A DNA stretch of 64,000 nucleotides, taken from contig CAWCBH010000003.1 of assembly GCA_963793785.1 (NCBI GenBank), positions 1,860,001 through 1,924,000 on the forward strand, given 5' to 3'. The notes under the pieces were generated by a model. The model was given only the letters and a program-made list of their open reading frames with translations, ran no database searches and was not told the DNA's origin. A program made the position numbers and the translations under genes. The stretch's first letter is position 1; every line of letters starts with the position of its first letter. Origin of the DNA: CAWCBH01 sp963793785. GTDB taxonomy: Bacteria; Actinomycetota; Thermoleophilia; Solirubrobacterales; 70-9. Below, one piece after another: positions 33,503-43,662 of the stretch.

Positions 33503-34642
33503 CTAGCTCTCCTCGCCGCCGTCCTGCTTTGCGCCCGCCGTCCGCTCCCCCCGAAGCTCGCCGCCGTGGGCGATGCAGGCGGCGTCGAGGATGTCGTCCT
33601 CGAAGTCGATCTGAAGCTCTCCCTCCTCGCTGACGATCAGGCCGAGCAGGTTCTCGAGGTTCTTCGCGTAGAGGCGGGAGGCGTCGGCGGCGAGCTCGCT
33701 GGCGAGGTTGGCGGGCCCGATCACCTTGACCCCGTTCTCGACCACGGTCTCGCCGTTCTCGGTCAGCTCGCAGTTGCCGCCGCTCTCCGCCGCCATGTCG
33801 ACGATCACCGAGCCGGGCTGCATGCCGCGAACGGCCTCGGCGGTGATCAGTGTCGGCGCCGGCCGACCGGGGATCTGCGCCGTGGTGATGATCACCTCCT
33901 GCTTGGCGGCGTTCTCGGTCAGCGCCTCCCGCACCTTCTCGTTCTCCTCGTCGGTGAGCGGCCGCGCGTAGCCGCCCTCGCCCTCCGCGTCGGGGATGAA
34001 GTCGAGCTCGAGCGGGCGGCCGCCGAGCGAGGCGATCTGCTCCCAGGCGGCGCGGCGGATGTCGAAGCCGGTGACGATCGCGCCAAGGCGCTTGGCGGTC
34101 GCGATTGCCTGCAAGCCGGCGACCCCGGCGCCGAGCACCAGCACCTTGGCCGGCGGCACGGTTCCGGCGGCCGTGGTCATCATCGGGAACAGCCGGCCCG
34201 CCTCGCGGGCGGCGAGCAGCGTCGCCGCGTAGCCGGCCAGGTTCGCCTGCGAGCTGAGCGCGTCCATCGACTGGGCCCGGGTCGTGCGTGGAATCGCCTC
34301 CATCGCCAGCGCCGTCACCCCCGCGGCGGCGAGCGCCTTGTTGGTCTCCGCCGAGGTGAGCGGAGCGAGATGCCCGATCAGCACCTGGTCGCGGCGCAGC
34401 CGGCCGATCTCCTCGCTGGTCGGCACGGCAACCTTGAGCAGGACGTCCGCCCCCCAGGCGTCTCCGATCTCCGCACCGGCCTCGGTGTACTCGGAGTCGG
34501 GATGACCCGCGGCCTCGCCGGCCCCGGCCTCGACGACGATCTCGATCTTGTCGCTGTCTTTGCGCAGCGAGGCGATCGCGTCGGGCACCAGCGCCACCCG
34601 CCGCTCCCCCGCGGCCGTCTCTTTCGCAACCCCGAGCTTCAA
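33503..34642 (-). CDS. pntAA: NAD(P) transhydrogenase alpha subunit, NAD(H)-binding part
   Basis: A 379-residue soluble alpha-1 subunit related to alanine dehydrogenase. It opens with KLGVAKETAAGERRVALVPD, contains QANLAGYAATLLAAREAGRL and the NAD-binding loop VLVLGAGVAGLQAIATAKRL, and ends with NLENLLGLIVSEEGELQIDF. The only start that fits the conserved N-terminus is TTG at 34642, five bases after the stop of the LLM gene. Three separate genes for the transhydrogenase are usual in Actinobacteria. Confidence 0.95.
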   Translation of the reverse strand: MKLGVAKETAAGERRVALVPDAIASLRKDSDKIEIVVEAGAGEAAGHPDSEYTEAGAEIGDAWGADVLLKVAVPTSEEIGRLRRDQVLIGHLAPLTSAETNKALAAAGVTALAMEAIPRTTRAQSMDALSSQANLAGYAATLLAAREAGRLFPMMTTAAGTVPPAKVLVLGAGVAGLQAIATAKRLGAIVTGFDIRRAAWEQIASLGGRPLELDFIPDAEGEGGYARPLTDEENEKVREALTENAAKQEVIITTAQIPGRPAPTLITAEAVRGMQPGSVIVDMAAESGGNCELTENGETVVENGVKVIGPANLASELAADASRLYAKNLENLLGLIVSEEGELQIDFEDDILDAACIAHGGELRGERTAGAKQDGGEES

Positions 34643-34647
34643 TGGAA

Positions 34648-35712
34648 TCAGGCGGGAGCAGCGACCCCGGCGATCGTGGCCAGCCGCTCGAGGGTGTGCA
34701 GCCTCTGCTCCTTGTCGAGGTGCACGGGGGAGGCGATCAGGCGGTCCACCCCTGCCTTTCGGAAGCGCTCGATCCGCTCGGAGACCTCCTCTTCGGTGCC
34801 GATCAGCGAGGTCGCGTCGGCGACCTCGTCGGTGATCGCGTTGTAGGCCGCCTCGCGGTCTCCGTCCTGGTAGAGCCGCTGCACCTCGTCGGCGATCTCG
34901 CCGAACCCGAACCGGTGGGCGAGGTCGACATAGAAGTTGGTCTTGCGGCTGCCCATGCCGCCGAAGTAGAGGAGCAGGCCCGCCTTGACGACGCCGCGAG
35001 CGGTGTCGACGTCGCCGTCGATCGCAACCTGCAGGGTCGGAGAGACCTCGAGCTCGGTGCGGTCGCGGCCGCCCTTCTGGAGTCCCGTCTCGATGTGCTC
35101 GCCCCAGGTGTCCTCGAAGGCGTCGACGCTGAAGAAGATCGGGATCCAGCCGTCGGCGATCTCCGCCGCCAGCTCCACCGACTTGCGCCCGATCGCGCCG
35201 AGGAAGACCGGAATCCGGTTGCGCTCGGGATGGAAGTTGAGCTTCAGCGCCTTGCCCTCCCCGCCGGACAGCGGCAACTCGAAGTGGCTGCCCTGGTGCT
35301 GGAGCGGGCCTTCGCGGGCGATGATCTCGCGGACGATCTCCACGTACTCGCGGGTCCGCCCCCACGGCTTCGCGTACGGGACCCCGTACCAACCCTCCGA
35401 CACCTGCGGCCCGGAGGGACCGAAGCCGAACATGAAGCGCCCGCCGGAGAGCTTGTCGATCGTCGCCCCGGCCATCGCCGCCGCCGCCGGCGGGCGGGCG
35501 GGCACCTGCATGATCGCCGCCCCGAGCTTGATCGTCTCGGTCTGCGGCGCCAGCCAGGCGAGCACGCTGACCACATCGGAGCCGTAGGACTCGGCCACCC
35601 ACACCGACTCATAGCCAGAGCGCTCGGCCGCCTGGACGACCTCCAGCGCCTCCTCGCCGGCCGGCCCGATTCCCCAGTAACCGAGGTTGAGTCCGAGCTT
35701 CAGCTCGCCCAT
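34648..35712 (-). CDS. LLM-class F420-dependent oxidoreductase, first gene of the pnt operon
   Basis: A 354-residue luciferase-like enzyme: KLGLNLGYWGIGPAGEEALE, AAERSGYESVWVAESYGSD, ETIKLGAAIMQVPARPPAAA, LSGGRFMFGFGPSGPQVSEG, RIPVFLGAIGRKSVELAAEI and DGWIPIFFSVDAF are typical of actinobacterial F420-dependent members (mer/F420-glucose-6-phosphate dehydrogenase-like fold). It lies five bases upstream of pntAA, so it is expressed with the transhydrogenase. The substrate is not known. Frame intact. Confidence 0.88.
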   Translation of the reverse strand: MGELKLGLNLGYWGIGPAGEEALEVVQAAERSGYESVWVAESYGSDVVSVLAWLAPQTETIKLGAAIMQVPARPPAAAAMAGATIDKLSGGRFMFGFGPSGPQVSEGWYGVPYAKPWGRTREYVEIVREIIAREGPLQHQGSHFELPLSGGEGKALKLNFHPERNRIPVFLGAIGRKSVELAAEIADGWIPIFFSVDAFEDTWGEHIETGLQKGGRDRTELEVSPTLQVAIDGDVDTARGVVKAGLLLYFGGMGSRKTNFYVDLAHRFGFGEIADEVQRLYQDGDREAAYNAITDEVADATSLIGTEEEVSERIERFRKAGVDRLIASPVHLDKEQRLHTLERLATIAGVAAPA

Positions 35713-35759
35713 TCGCGGCGCAGCCTATTGAAACCGCGCTCTGCTGTATCTATGGAGCG

Positions 35760-38345
35760 ATGTCCGACGCGGTGACCGAGCGGGGTCTGAGCAGTAGCGA
35801 GGCGGCGGCGCGGCTCGCCGAGCTCGGGCCGCCCCCGGAGAGCTCGTCGCGGTCGGTCTCCAGCATCGTCGCGGCGAACGTCTTCACGCTCTTCAACGCG
35901 ATCATCGGCGTCTTCTTCATCCTCATCCTCTCTCTGGGGCTGTTCGCGGACGCCCTCTTCGGCCTGATCGCGGCGCTGAACTCCTACATCGGCATCCGCC
36001 AGGAGCTGAAGGCGAAGGAGACCCTCGACCAGCTGGCCGTGGTGGTGGCGCCCCGCGCCAAGGTGGTGCGCGACGGCCGGCTCGCCGAGCTGCTCGCCGA
36101 CGAGGTCGTCCCCGGAGACGTGATCCGGGTCGAGCCGGGCGACCAGCTGGTCGCCGACGGAGAGGTGATCCGCACCCGCGGGATGACCCTCGACGAGTCG
36201 GTGCTGACCGGCGAGTCGGACGGGGTCCGGCGCGGCCTCGGCGAGCGCGTGCTCTCGGGCGCCTACTGCATCTCCGGCTCGGGCTTCTACGTGGTGGACG
36301 CGGTGCGGGACCAGAGCTACGCGGGCCGGATCGCCGGCGAGGCGAAGGCCTTCCGGCACCCCGACTCGCCGCTGCAGGGCGAGGTCAACCGGGTGATCGT
36401 CGCCTGCACCTGGGCGATGCTCCCCCTCGCGGTGCTGCTGATCCTCGCCCTGCGGGCCCGCAACGTCGAGATCACCGAGGCCGCCCAGACCGCGACCGCC
36501 GGCCTGATCACGCTGATCCCCGAGGGCCTGGTCCTGCTGATGAGCGTCACCTTCGCCGTCGCCGCCGTCCGCCTGGCCCGCAACGACACCCTGGTCCAGC
36601 AGATCAGCGCCACCGAGTCGCTGGCCGCAGTGGACACGATCTGCGTCGACAAGACCGGGACGCTGACCGACGGCGAGCTGGAGCTGCGCTCGGTCGAGGC
36701 GGCCGATCCCGCCGACCCCGAGGGCGCGCATCGTGCGCTGGCCCGTTTCGCGGCCAGCGCCGGCGACCGCAACCGGACCCTGGAGGCGATCGCGGAGCGC
36801 TACCCGGCCCGCGCCGAGCAGGTCGGCGCCGAGGTCCCGTTCTCCTCGGAGTGGAAGTGGAGCGGCCTGACGATGAACGGCGACAGCTACGTGATGGGCG
36901 CTCCCGACGTGCTCGCGCAGCAGGGGGCGCTGGAGCTGCCGGCGGCGCTGGCGCAGAAGCTGCGCGAGGAGACCGCGGCCGGGCGCCGGGTCGTCGCCTT
37001 CGGCGAGACCAGTGCCGGACTGCCGGCCAATCCCGCCACGGCGCCGCCCCCGCCCCTGCGCCCGACGGCGTTGGTGGTGCTGGAGGAGAACCTGCGCCCC
37101 GACGCCGCCGAGACGATCGCCTTGATGCGCGAGCAGCAGGTCGACCTGAAGCTGATCTCCGGCGACGCCCCGGCGACGGTCACCGCGGTCGCCTACGGCG
37201 TCGGCGTCTCCCAGCAGGCCGGCGTCATCGAGGGGACCCAGCTTCCCGACGACCCGCAGGCGCTGGCCGAGGTGGCCGAGCAGAACACGATCTTCTGCCG
37301 CATCAAGCCCGAGCAGAAGAAGGCGCTGGTCGGCGCGCTCGGCGACGCCGGCCGCTACACGGCGATGATCGGCGACGGCGTCAACGACGTGCCGGCGCTG
37401 AAGCGCGCCCGGATGGCGGTCGCGATGGGCTCCGGCGCCCAGGTGACGAAGGGTGTCGCCGACGTCGTCTTGCTCAAGGACCAGTTCTCGCGCCTTCCCG
37501 AGGCGGTTGCCGCGGGTCGGCGGATCGCCCGCAACATCCACCGTCTCGGGCGGCTGTACCTGACCAAGAGCGTCTACGCGGCGGCGCTGATCCTGCTCGT
37601 CGCCGTGCCCGGCTTCGCGTTTCCGTTCCTGCCCCGCCACCTGACGCTGGCGGCCTTCCTGACGATCGGGATCCCCTCCTTCGTCCTCGCGCTGGCGCCC
37701 TCCGACGGACCGCTGTACCGCACCCGGCTGCTGCGGGCGCTGGCCGCCTTCGCGGTTCCCGCCGGCCTGGCGATCGCGCTGGGGTCGATCCTCTCCTTCT
37801 TCTTGGTCGACACCGTCGCCGGCGGGACCCTGGAGGAGGGGCGCACCGCGGCGACGACGACGCTGATCGTCCTCGGCCTCAGCTTCGTGCTGCTGCTGGA
37901 GCGCGGCCCCGGCCGCGAGCACATCGCGATCCAGAGCTACATGCTGGCCCTGGTCGCGGGCCTGGGAGCGCTGTTCGCGCTCGGGCTCGCCGCCGCTCCG
38001 GTACGCGACTTCTTCGAGATGACCCTGCTCAGCGCCGGCCAGTGGTTCCTGGCCCTGGCCTCGGCCGCCGTCGGGCTGATCGTCGCCAGCGTGATCTGGC
38101 GCCTGCCGCAGATCCAGCGCCTCGAGGCACCCGAGACCCGCGTCGAGGGGGAGGGCCCGGCGCCGATCCACATCCCGATCCCGCAGGCCGCCAGCGGCGC
38201 CGCGCGGGCCGCGCGGCGGGCGCTGGAGCGGCGGCGCGGCCGGGACCGGAGCAGGCAGGAGGACGGGGCAGACGAAACCGACCCTGCCGAGGCGCCGACC
38301 GAGCACCTGCCGGCCGATGCCGAGCCGCCGACCGAGCGGCTCTAG
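35760..38345 (+). CDS. cation-translocating P-type ATPase (CtpE-like)
   Basis: An 861-residue pump. Order of domains: two N-terminal helices, actuator domain with the TGES motif (SVLTGESDG), helices with IPEGLVLLMSV in M4 (rather than CPC or PEGLP), phosphorylation site DKTGTLT, nucleotide domain (short) and hinge MIGDGVNDVPALKRA, then six C-terminal helices. This arrangement is like mycobacterial CtpE, a calcium-uptake ATPase, so Ca2+ is a reasonable but unproven substrate. A 50-residue Arg- then Glu/Asp/Pro-rich tail is extra. Its stop shares the CTAG at 38342-38345 with the crotonase stop on the other strand. Confidence 0.9.
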   Translation: MSDAVTERGLSSSEAAARLAELGPPPESSSRSVSSIVAANVFTLFNAIIGVFFILILSLGLFADALFGLIAALNSYIGIRQELKAKETLDQLAVVVAPRAKVVRDGRLAELLADEVVPGDVIRVEPGDQLVADGEVIRTRGMTLDESVLTGESDGVRRGLGERVLSGAYCISGSGFYVVDAVRDQSYAGRIAGEAKAFRHPDSPLQGEVNRVIVACTWAMLPLAVLLILALRARNVEITEAAQTATAGLITLIPEGLVLLMSVTFAVAAVRLARNDTLVQQISATESLAAVDTICVDKTGTLTDGELELRSVEAADPADPEGAHRALARFAASAGDRNRTLEAIAERYPARAEQVGAEVPFSSEWKWSGLTMNGDSYVMGAPDVLAQQGALELPAALAQKLREETAAGRRVVAFGETSAGLPANPATAPPPPLRPTALVVLEENLRPDAAETIALMREQQVDLKLISGDAPATVTAVAYGVGVSQQAGVIEGTQLPDDPQALAEVAEQNTIFCRIKPEQKKALVGALGDAGRYTAMIGDGVNDVPALKRARMAVAMGSGAQVTKGVADVVLLKDQFSRLPEAVAAGRRIARNIHRLGRLYLTKSVYAAALILLVAVPGFAFPFLPRHLTLAAFLTIGIPSFVLALAPSDGPLYRTRLLRALAAFAVPAGLAIALGSILSFFLVDTVAGGTLEEGRTAATTTLIVLGLSFVLLLERGPGREHIAIQSYMLALVAGLGALFALGLAAAPVRDFFEMTLLSAGQWFLALASAAVGLIVASVIWRLPQIQRLEAPETRVEGEGPAPIHIPIPQAASGAARAARRALERRRGRDRSRQEDGADETDPAEAPTEHLPADAEPPTERL

Positions 38346-39275
38346 CCCGCCCGCCCTCCGCTGCCGATCCCGAACCCGTCGAGGCCGAAGTCGCCGAACG
38401 GCTCGTCGCGCTCGCGGACGGCCTCCTTGAAGCCGGCCTCGGCGGCGCGCCGCACGAACCCGTGCCCCTCCTCGGTGTGACGGGTGATGCCGTCGAAGAA
38501 GGTGCCGAGGAGCTGGGTCGCGTGCAGGCCCTGCGCGTGGAGCACCTGGTTGGTCAGCAGCTTCATCATCACCAGCTGGTTGAGCGGCAGGCGGGCGACC
38601 CGCGCCAGCAGCGACTCGAAGCGCTCGTCGAGCGCCGCCGCCGGGACCGCCTCGGTAGCCAGCCCCCATTCGGCCGCCTCGGTCCCGGTCAGCGAGTCCC
38701 CGGTCAGCAGCAGCCGCTTCGCTCGCATCACCCCGATCCGGTGCGCCCACAGCGCCGTCGTCGGCGAGCCCCAGACGCGGGCCGGCGGATAGCCGATCTT
38801 GGCGTCCTCGGCGACGACCAGCAGATCCGAGCACAAGGCCATGTCGGTGCCGCCGGCGACGCAATAGCCGTGGACCTTGCAGACCACCGGCTTCTCGGAA
38901 TCGAACAGGCTCATGAAGCCGCGCACGTTTCGAGACATGAACTGGAAGTCGGTGACCGGGTCCCAGTTGCTCTCGGGAGCGTGGTTGCGCGGCGATCACG
39001 GCCGGGTCGACCGGCGAGCCGGGCGGAGCGCCTTCGTCGGCAAGCCCGGCCATCTCGCCTTCGGCCGAGCCGACCAGGTCGTAGCCGCCGCAGAAGCCGC
39101 TGCCGTTTCCGGCCAGGGCGATCACGCGGACCTCGGGGTCGAGGTTGGCGCGTTCGACCGAGGCGGCGATCTCGCGCGGCATCGCGTTGGTGATGCCGTT
39201 GCCGCGCTCGGGCCGATCGAGGGTGATGCGGGCGATCCCGCCGCCGGCCTCGTAGGTGATCGTCTGCAGGTCCAT
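38342..39275 (-). CDS. enoyl-CoA hydratase/isomerase family protein (one frame break)
   Basis: A crotonase-fold acyl-CoA enzyme of about 310 residues. The start MDLQTITYEAGGGIARITLD is followed by the oxyanion-hole motif GFCGGYDLVG and the second one VVCKVHGYCVAGGTDMALCS; AKIGYPPARVWGSPTTALWA and RAKRLLLTGDSLTG follow as in hydratases. The Glu pair of true hydratases is not clearly conserved, so isomerase or other activity is possible. An extra base near 38995 breaks the frame between VIAA and RNHAPESNW. AGGAGG at 39281-39286 is its ribosome site. Confidence 0.85.
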
Positions 39276-39280
39276 CTCTT

Positions 39281-39291
39281 CCTCCTAGTCT
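39281..39291. promoter_or_regulatory. ribosome site of the crotonase gene abutting the -10 of lhgO
   Basis: On the minus strand AGGAGG (39281-39286) precedes the crotonase ATG. On the plus strand TAGTCT (39286-39291) ends 6 bases before the lhgO GTG at 39298. The two divergent units share 22 bases. Confidence 0.45.
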
Positions 39292-39297
39292 GGGCTC

Positions 39298-40522
39298 GTG
39301 ACCGTAACCGCAGACCCGCCGCCTCGCGAGTGCGACCTGGTCGTCGTCGGCGGCGGCATCGTCGGGCTGGCGGTGGCGCGGGAGCTGCTGCGGCGAAGGC
39401 CGATCGCCAGCCTCTGCGTTCTCGAGGGCGCGGACCGGCTCGCCGCCCACCAGACCGGCCACACCAGCGGCGTCGTCCACGCCGGCATCTACTACGAGCC
39501 CGGCTCGCTGAAGGCGAGGCTCTGCGTGGAGGGGGCTCGGCTGCTCTCCGAGTACTGCCGGCGGCGAGGGCTCGGCTTCGACCGCAACGGCAAGCTGATC
39601 GTCGCGGTCGCCGAGGCCGAGCTGGGTCGGCTGGCGGAGCTGGAGCGGCGCGGCGCCGCCAACGGAGTGCCGGGCCTGCGGCGGTTGACGGCCGAGGAGA
39701 TCCCCGAGGTCGAGCCGCACGCCCGCGGGCTCGCCGCCCTGCACTCGCCGGCGACCGGCGTCGTCGACTTCGCCGCCGTCGCCCGGGCGCTGGCCGAGGA
39801 CGTCGCCGCGGCCGGCGGCAGCGTCCACGTCGGTTGCCGGGTCGAGGGCTCCGAAGCGGCGGCCGGCCGGATCAGGATCCGCCACGGTGCCGGGAGCGTC
39901 ACCGCAGCGGCGGCGATCTTCTGCGCCGGGCTGTGGTCGGATCGGCTCGCGGTCGACGCCGGAGCGTCATCTGACCCGCGCATCGTTCCCTTTCGCGGCC
40001 GCTACCTGGTGCTCGAGCCGGCGGCAGCGCCACTCGTCCTCGGCAGCATCTACTCGGTCCCCGACCCCGAGCTCCCATTCCTCGGCGCCCACCTGACGCG
40101 CGGGATCGACCGCCGGGTGCTGCTCGGGCCGAGCGCGTCGATCGTCGCCGCGCGAGACGGCTACCGGCCGGGGAGGGTCCCGCCCCGCGACCTGGGCGAG
40201 ACCCTGACCTGGCCGGGGACCTGGCGCCTGGCGCGGCGACACTGGCGCACCGCGGCGCGGCAGGCCAGGCCCGCCGCCAGGCGTCGCGACCTCGTCGCCG
40301 ATGCGGCGCGGCTGGTGCCCGAGCTGCGCTCCGCTCACCTGCGACGCGGTCCGGTCGGCGTCCGCGCCCAGGCGCTGGGCCGCGACGGCCGTCTGATCGA
40401 CGACTTCGTCGCTCCACCGCACCGAGCGCGCGGTCCATGTCCGCAACGCCCCCTCCCCCGCCGCCACCTCCTCGCTGGCGCTGGCGAAGCTGATCGCCGA
40501 CGAGGTGGACCAACTCGACTAG
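39298..40522 (+). CDS. lhgO: L-2-hydroxyglutarate oxidase (one frame break)
   Basis: A FAD-dependent oxidoreductase of about 407 residues (DAO fold). The FAD motif CDLVVVGGGIVGLAVARELL is followed by AAHQTGHTSGVVHAGIYYEP, diagnostic for LhgO, and by GLAALHSPATGVVDFAAVAR and IVPFRGRYLVLEPAAAPLV. It oxidises L-2-hydroxyglutarate to 2-oxoglutarate, often feeding electrons to the quinone pool. An extra base near 40412 breaks the frame; after it LHRTERAVHVRNAPSPAATS gives the conserved C-terminus and the stop at 40522. It begins with GTG. Confidence 0.9.
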
Positions 40523-40536
40523 CTCGGCCGACTCGC

Positions 40537-40584
40537 CCGAACGTCCCGGACTAGTCGCTATGAGGGGTGCTGCGGGACGTTCGG
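40537..40584. terminator. 12-bp inverted repeat between convergent lhgO and capA-like genes
   Basis: CCGAACGTCCCG (40537-40548) and CGGGACGTTCGG (40573-40584) are perfect complements with a 24-base loop, placed 14 bases after the lhgO stop and 16 bases before the end of the opposite gene. Probably a bidirectional terminator. Confidence 0.6.
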
Positions 40585-40600
40585 CGGGGGCTGGATTCGA

Positions 40601-41827
40601 TCAGCCGGGCGGCTGGGGCGGAATCGGCCGGATCCCGGGGCCGCGGCCGGCGATCGCGACGACGCTGTCGTAGGCGGCGCGCAGCGCCGCGGCGTCGGCG
40701 GGGTCGCGCTCGACACCGGTCGCGACCGGTACCACCGTGTAGTCGTCGAGGTCGACCCAGGTCGGCGCGTAGTCGACCCGCTGCACCCGCACCCCCCTCC
40801 CGTCGGCGACCATCCGCAGCAGCGCCACGAAGCCGTATTGGGTCTCCGCCGCCAGGCCGGCCACAGCGCTCTGGTTGGAGACCAGGTTGCCTTCGCTGAA
40901 GACGACGAACTTGCGGTTGACGCGCTCGATCGGCCCCGGGACATGGGGGCCCTGGCCGACGATCGCGGTGATCAGCGGCGAGCGGGTCAACGCCTCGGCG
41001 AGGTCCCGCTGGGATTGGTTGGGCTCGAACGCGTTCTCGTCTCCCCAGTGCATGTTGAGGATCACCGCTTCGGCTCCGGCTCGGCGGAGCCGCTTGGCCG
41101 CCGCGAGGATCTGCTCCGCCTTGCGGTCGGCGGGGTCGTCGACCGCGGCGAGATTGACCGACCACGGCTCGGGCAGCGGGATCCCGTTGGTCATGTCGGT
41201 GTAGGCGAGCAACCCGACCTCGACTCCGTCCACCTCGACGACCAGCGGCCGGCGCTGCTCCCGCGCGGACACGAAGGAGCCGGTGTGCTCGATTCGCTGC
41301 TGATCGAGCGCCGCGGCGGTCTGCTCGATTCCCTCCACCCCCTGGTCGAGGGAGTGGTTGGAGGCCGTGCTGCAGGCGTCCCAGCCGCTGGCGCGGATGC
41401 CGGCGGCAAGCTCGATCGGGGTGTTGAAGACCGGATAGCTGGCCGGCGGCGCCGGGCTCAGCGGCGTCTCCAGGTGACAGAGGCCGAGGTCCGCCTCGGC
41501 GACGAACTCGCGCAGCTCGCCGAACATCGGCGCGAAGTCGTAGTCGCCGCCGCCGTTGGCGAGGGCCTGCTCCCAGAGCGCCGTGTGGATGAGGATGTCG
41601 CCGCTGGCCGAGACCGTGAAGCGGACCGGCTCGGAGGCGCGCTCCAGCAGCTCCGCCTGCCGCGGCGTCAGGCCGGGGGGAGCGCCGTCGTTGGCGCGCA
41701 CCGCCAGGGCGAAGAGCAGGATCAGGACCGCCAGGCCCGCAACCGCTGCCAGCCGGCGGCGGCGGTAGACGGCGGCGGTGGGCCGGTGCCGGGTCCGCGG
41801 GCGGGGGCTGCGCCGATCGGTGGCCAC
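40601..41827 (-). CDS. CapA-family protein (poly-gamma-glutamate synthesis type)
   Basis: A 408-residue protein with one N-terminal signal anchor (RRRRLAAVAGLAVLILLFAL) and a metallophosphatase-like CapA domain outside the membrane: FTVSASGDILIHTALW, DLGLCHLETPLS, STASNHSLDQGVEGIEQTAA, EAVILNMHWGDENAF and ITAIVGQGPHVPGPIER. These are the usual CapA motifs (GD, NH, HWG, GxHPH-like). CapA takes part in poly-gamma-glutamate capsule export in Bacillus; in other bacteria its role is open and no other cap genes are nearby. Start GTG at 41827 is the best available. Confidence 0.85.
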   Translation of the reverse strand: MATDRRSPRPRTRHRPTAAVYRRRRLAAVAGLAVLILLFALAVRANDGAPPGLTPRQAELLERASEPVRFTVSASGDILIHTALWEQALANGGGDYDFAPMFGELREFVAEADLGLCHLETPLSPAPPASYPVFNTPIELAAGIRASGWDACSTASNHSLDQGVEGIEQTAAALDQQRIEHTGSFVSAREQRRPLVVEVDGVEVGLLAYTDMTNGIPLPEPWSVNLAAVDDPADRKAEQILAAAKRLRRAGAEAVILNMHWGDENAFEPNQSQRDLAEALTRSPLITAIVGQGPHVPGPIERVNRKFVVFSEGNLVSNQSAVAGLAAETQYGFVALLRMVADGRGVRVQRVDYAPTWVDLDDYTVVPVATGVERDPADAAALRAAYDSVVAIAGRGPGIRPIPPQPPG

Positions 41828-41884
41828 CGGCCAATTCTTGCGAGCGGCCCAGCCGCGATGCGCCGAGGCGCACAGGGGGCCGGA

Positions 41885-41890
41885 TAGGTT
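41885..41890 (+). promoter_or_regulatory. leaderless-type -10 (TAGGTT) of the acyl-CoA dehydrogenase gene
   Basis: TAGGTT ends 7 bases before the GTG at 41898. Confidence 0.4.
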
Positions 41891-41897
41891 GTCGGGC

Positions 41898-43653
41898 GTG
41901 GAAGCGGCGACCACGACCCAGCGGCCGGCGGCCGAAGAGGAGGTCTCCTCGTTCGCCAAGTCGCTCTTCCTCGGTGAGATCCACGAGGAGATGGTGTTTC
42001 CGTTTCCGAAGCCGCAGGCCGAAGAGCAGGACCGGATCCGGGCGCTGAACACCTCCCTGCGGGAGCTCGCCGAGGGCTGGGACGTGCGCGAATGGGAGGA
42101 GAAGCGCTGGATCGGCGACGACACCGTTCGCGACCTCGGCGAGGCCGGGCTCTGCGGCCTCTACGTCCCCCAGGAGTACGGCGGCCAGGGGCTCTCGCAG
42201 ACCGGCTATTGCCGCGTCTTCGAGACCTTCGCGCAGATCGACGGCACGCTCTCGGTGGTGATGGGGGTGCACCAGTCGATCGGCATGAAGGGCATCGTGC
42301 TGTTCGGCTCCGACGAGCAGAAGGCGCGCTTCCTGCCCGAGCTGGCGAGCGGCCGCAAGCTCGCCGGCTTCGCGCTGACCGAGCCCGCCGCCGGGTCGGA
42401 CGCCTACAACGTTCAGTCCCGCGCCGTCCAGCAGCCCGACGGCGCCTGGGTGCTGAACGGGGAGAAGCGCTACATCGGCAACGGCGGCACCGGCGACGTC
42501 TTCGTCACCTTCGCCCGCGCCGAGGTCGGCGGCAAGGACCGCCACATCGCGCTGATCCTCGAGAAGGGCATGAAGGGGTTCGAGGTCGGCGAGCGCTACG
42601 ACACGATGGGCCTGCGGGCCAACGACCTGCGCCGCCTCTACTTCAGCGACGTGCGGGTGCCGCCGGAGAACGTCCTCGGCGAGCCGGGCGACGGATTCCG
42701 GATCGCGATGCACATCCTCAACAACGGTCGCCTCAGCCTCGGCACCGGGTCGGTGGGAGCGACCAAGGGTCTCCTCGACCAGATCATCGCCCACGTCAAG
42801 GAGCGGCGGCAGTTCGATCATGCCCTGGCCGACTTCGAGCTGGTCCAGGACAAGATCGCCTGGATGGTCTCCTACCTGTTCGGGCTGGAGTCGATGACCT
42901 ACCTGACCTGCGGGCTCGTCGACGCCGGGGTGCCCGACTACTCGCTGGAGTCGGCGATCTGCAAGGTCTCGGGGACCGAGTTCCTCTGGTACGCCGCCAA
43001 CCGCGCGATGCAGCTGCGCGGCGGCGAGGGCTACATGCGGACGGACCCCTACGAGAAGGTTCTGCGCGACATCCGCATCTTCCCGATCTTCGAAGGCGCC
43101 AACGACGTCTTGCGCGCTTTCATCGCCCTGACCGGGATGAAGCCGCTCGGCGAGGAGATGTCCGGGCTCGGGGAGCTGGCGCTCGGGGACCCGATCGGAT
43201 CGATCGGAGTCGTGGTCGATTACGTCAGCGGGCGGATCCAGCGCCAGGTCCGCCCCGACACGCATCACCCGCGCCCATTCGCGCCTCTCCGAACAGGCGG
43301 ACGCCGTCGCCGACCAGGTGCAGGAGCTGAGATCGGTGACCGAGAAGCTGCTGCGCGAGCACCGCCAGGAGATCGTCCAGCGCCAGTTCCAGCAGAAGCG
43401 GCTCTCAGCCGCGGTCTCCGACATCTACGCCCAGGCGGCGCTGATCTCACGGGTCACCTCGATCCTCGAAGAGCAGGGGGTCGAGCCGTCCGGCCAGGAG
43501 CTCTACATCGCCGACACCTTCTGCACCCGTGCCGCCGGCCGGGTGCGCTCGTCGCTGCGCCAGATCGAGTCCAACGACGACGAGCGGATGACCGCGATCG
43601 CCAAGCTGGCCCTGAAGCGAGGCGAGTACGGCTACGCGCTGTTCGAGGACTGA
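41898..43653 (+). CDS. long acyl-CoA dehydrogenase, VLCAD/ACAD9-like (one frame break)
   Basis: A flavoenzyme of about 585 residues. An N-terminal extension (FAKSLFLGEIHEEMVFPFPK) and a C-terminal helical domain (VTEKLLREHRQEIVQRQFQQ) beyond the standard 380-residue core mark the very-long-chain type. Core motifs: LCGLYVPQEYGGQGLSQTGY, FALTEPAAGSDAYNVQSRA, WVLNGEKRYIGNG, LQLRGGEGYMRTDPYEK-like (QLRGGEGYMRTD) and IFEGANDVLRAFI, whose Glu is the likely catalytic base. An extra A near 43260 breaks the frame (PD to RITRAHSRLSEQ). It catalyses the first step of beta-oxidation. Confidence 0.9.
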
Positions 43654-43662
43654 GCGCCGGCG

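Noticed and set aside
36200..37400. Copper or zinc specificity of the P-type ATPase
   Set aside because: There is no CPC in M4 and no N-terminal metal-binding domain; IPEGL points to a CtpE-like group.
35700..39275. A minus-strand open frame of over 1100 codons across the P-type ATPase
   Set aside because: Only its first about 95 codons are real (the crotonase N-terminus before the frame break); the rest is antisense to an intact, motif-complete ATPase and is low-complexity, as expected in GC-rich DNA.
40551..43424. A minus-strand open frame of about 950 codons across the acyl-CoA dehydrogenase and CapA-like genes
   Set aside because: Its translation is Arg/Ala/Gly-rich without motifs, while the genes in the other frames have clear families.
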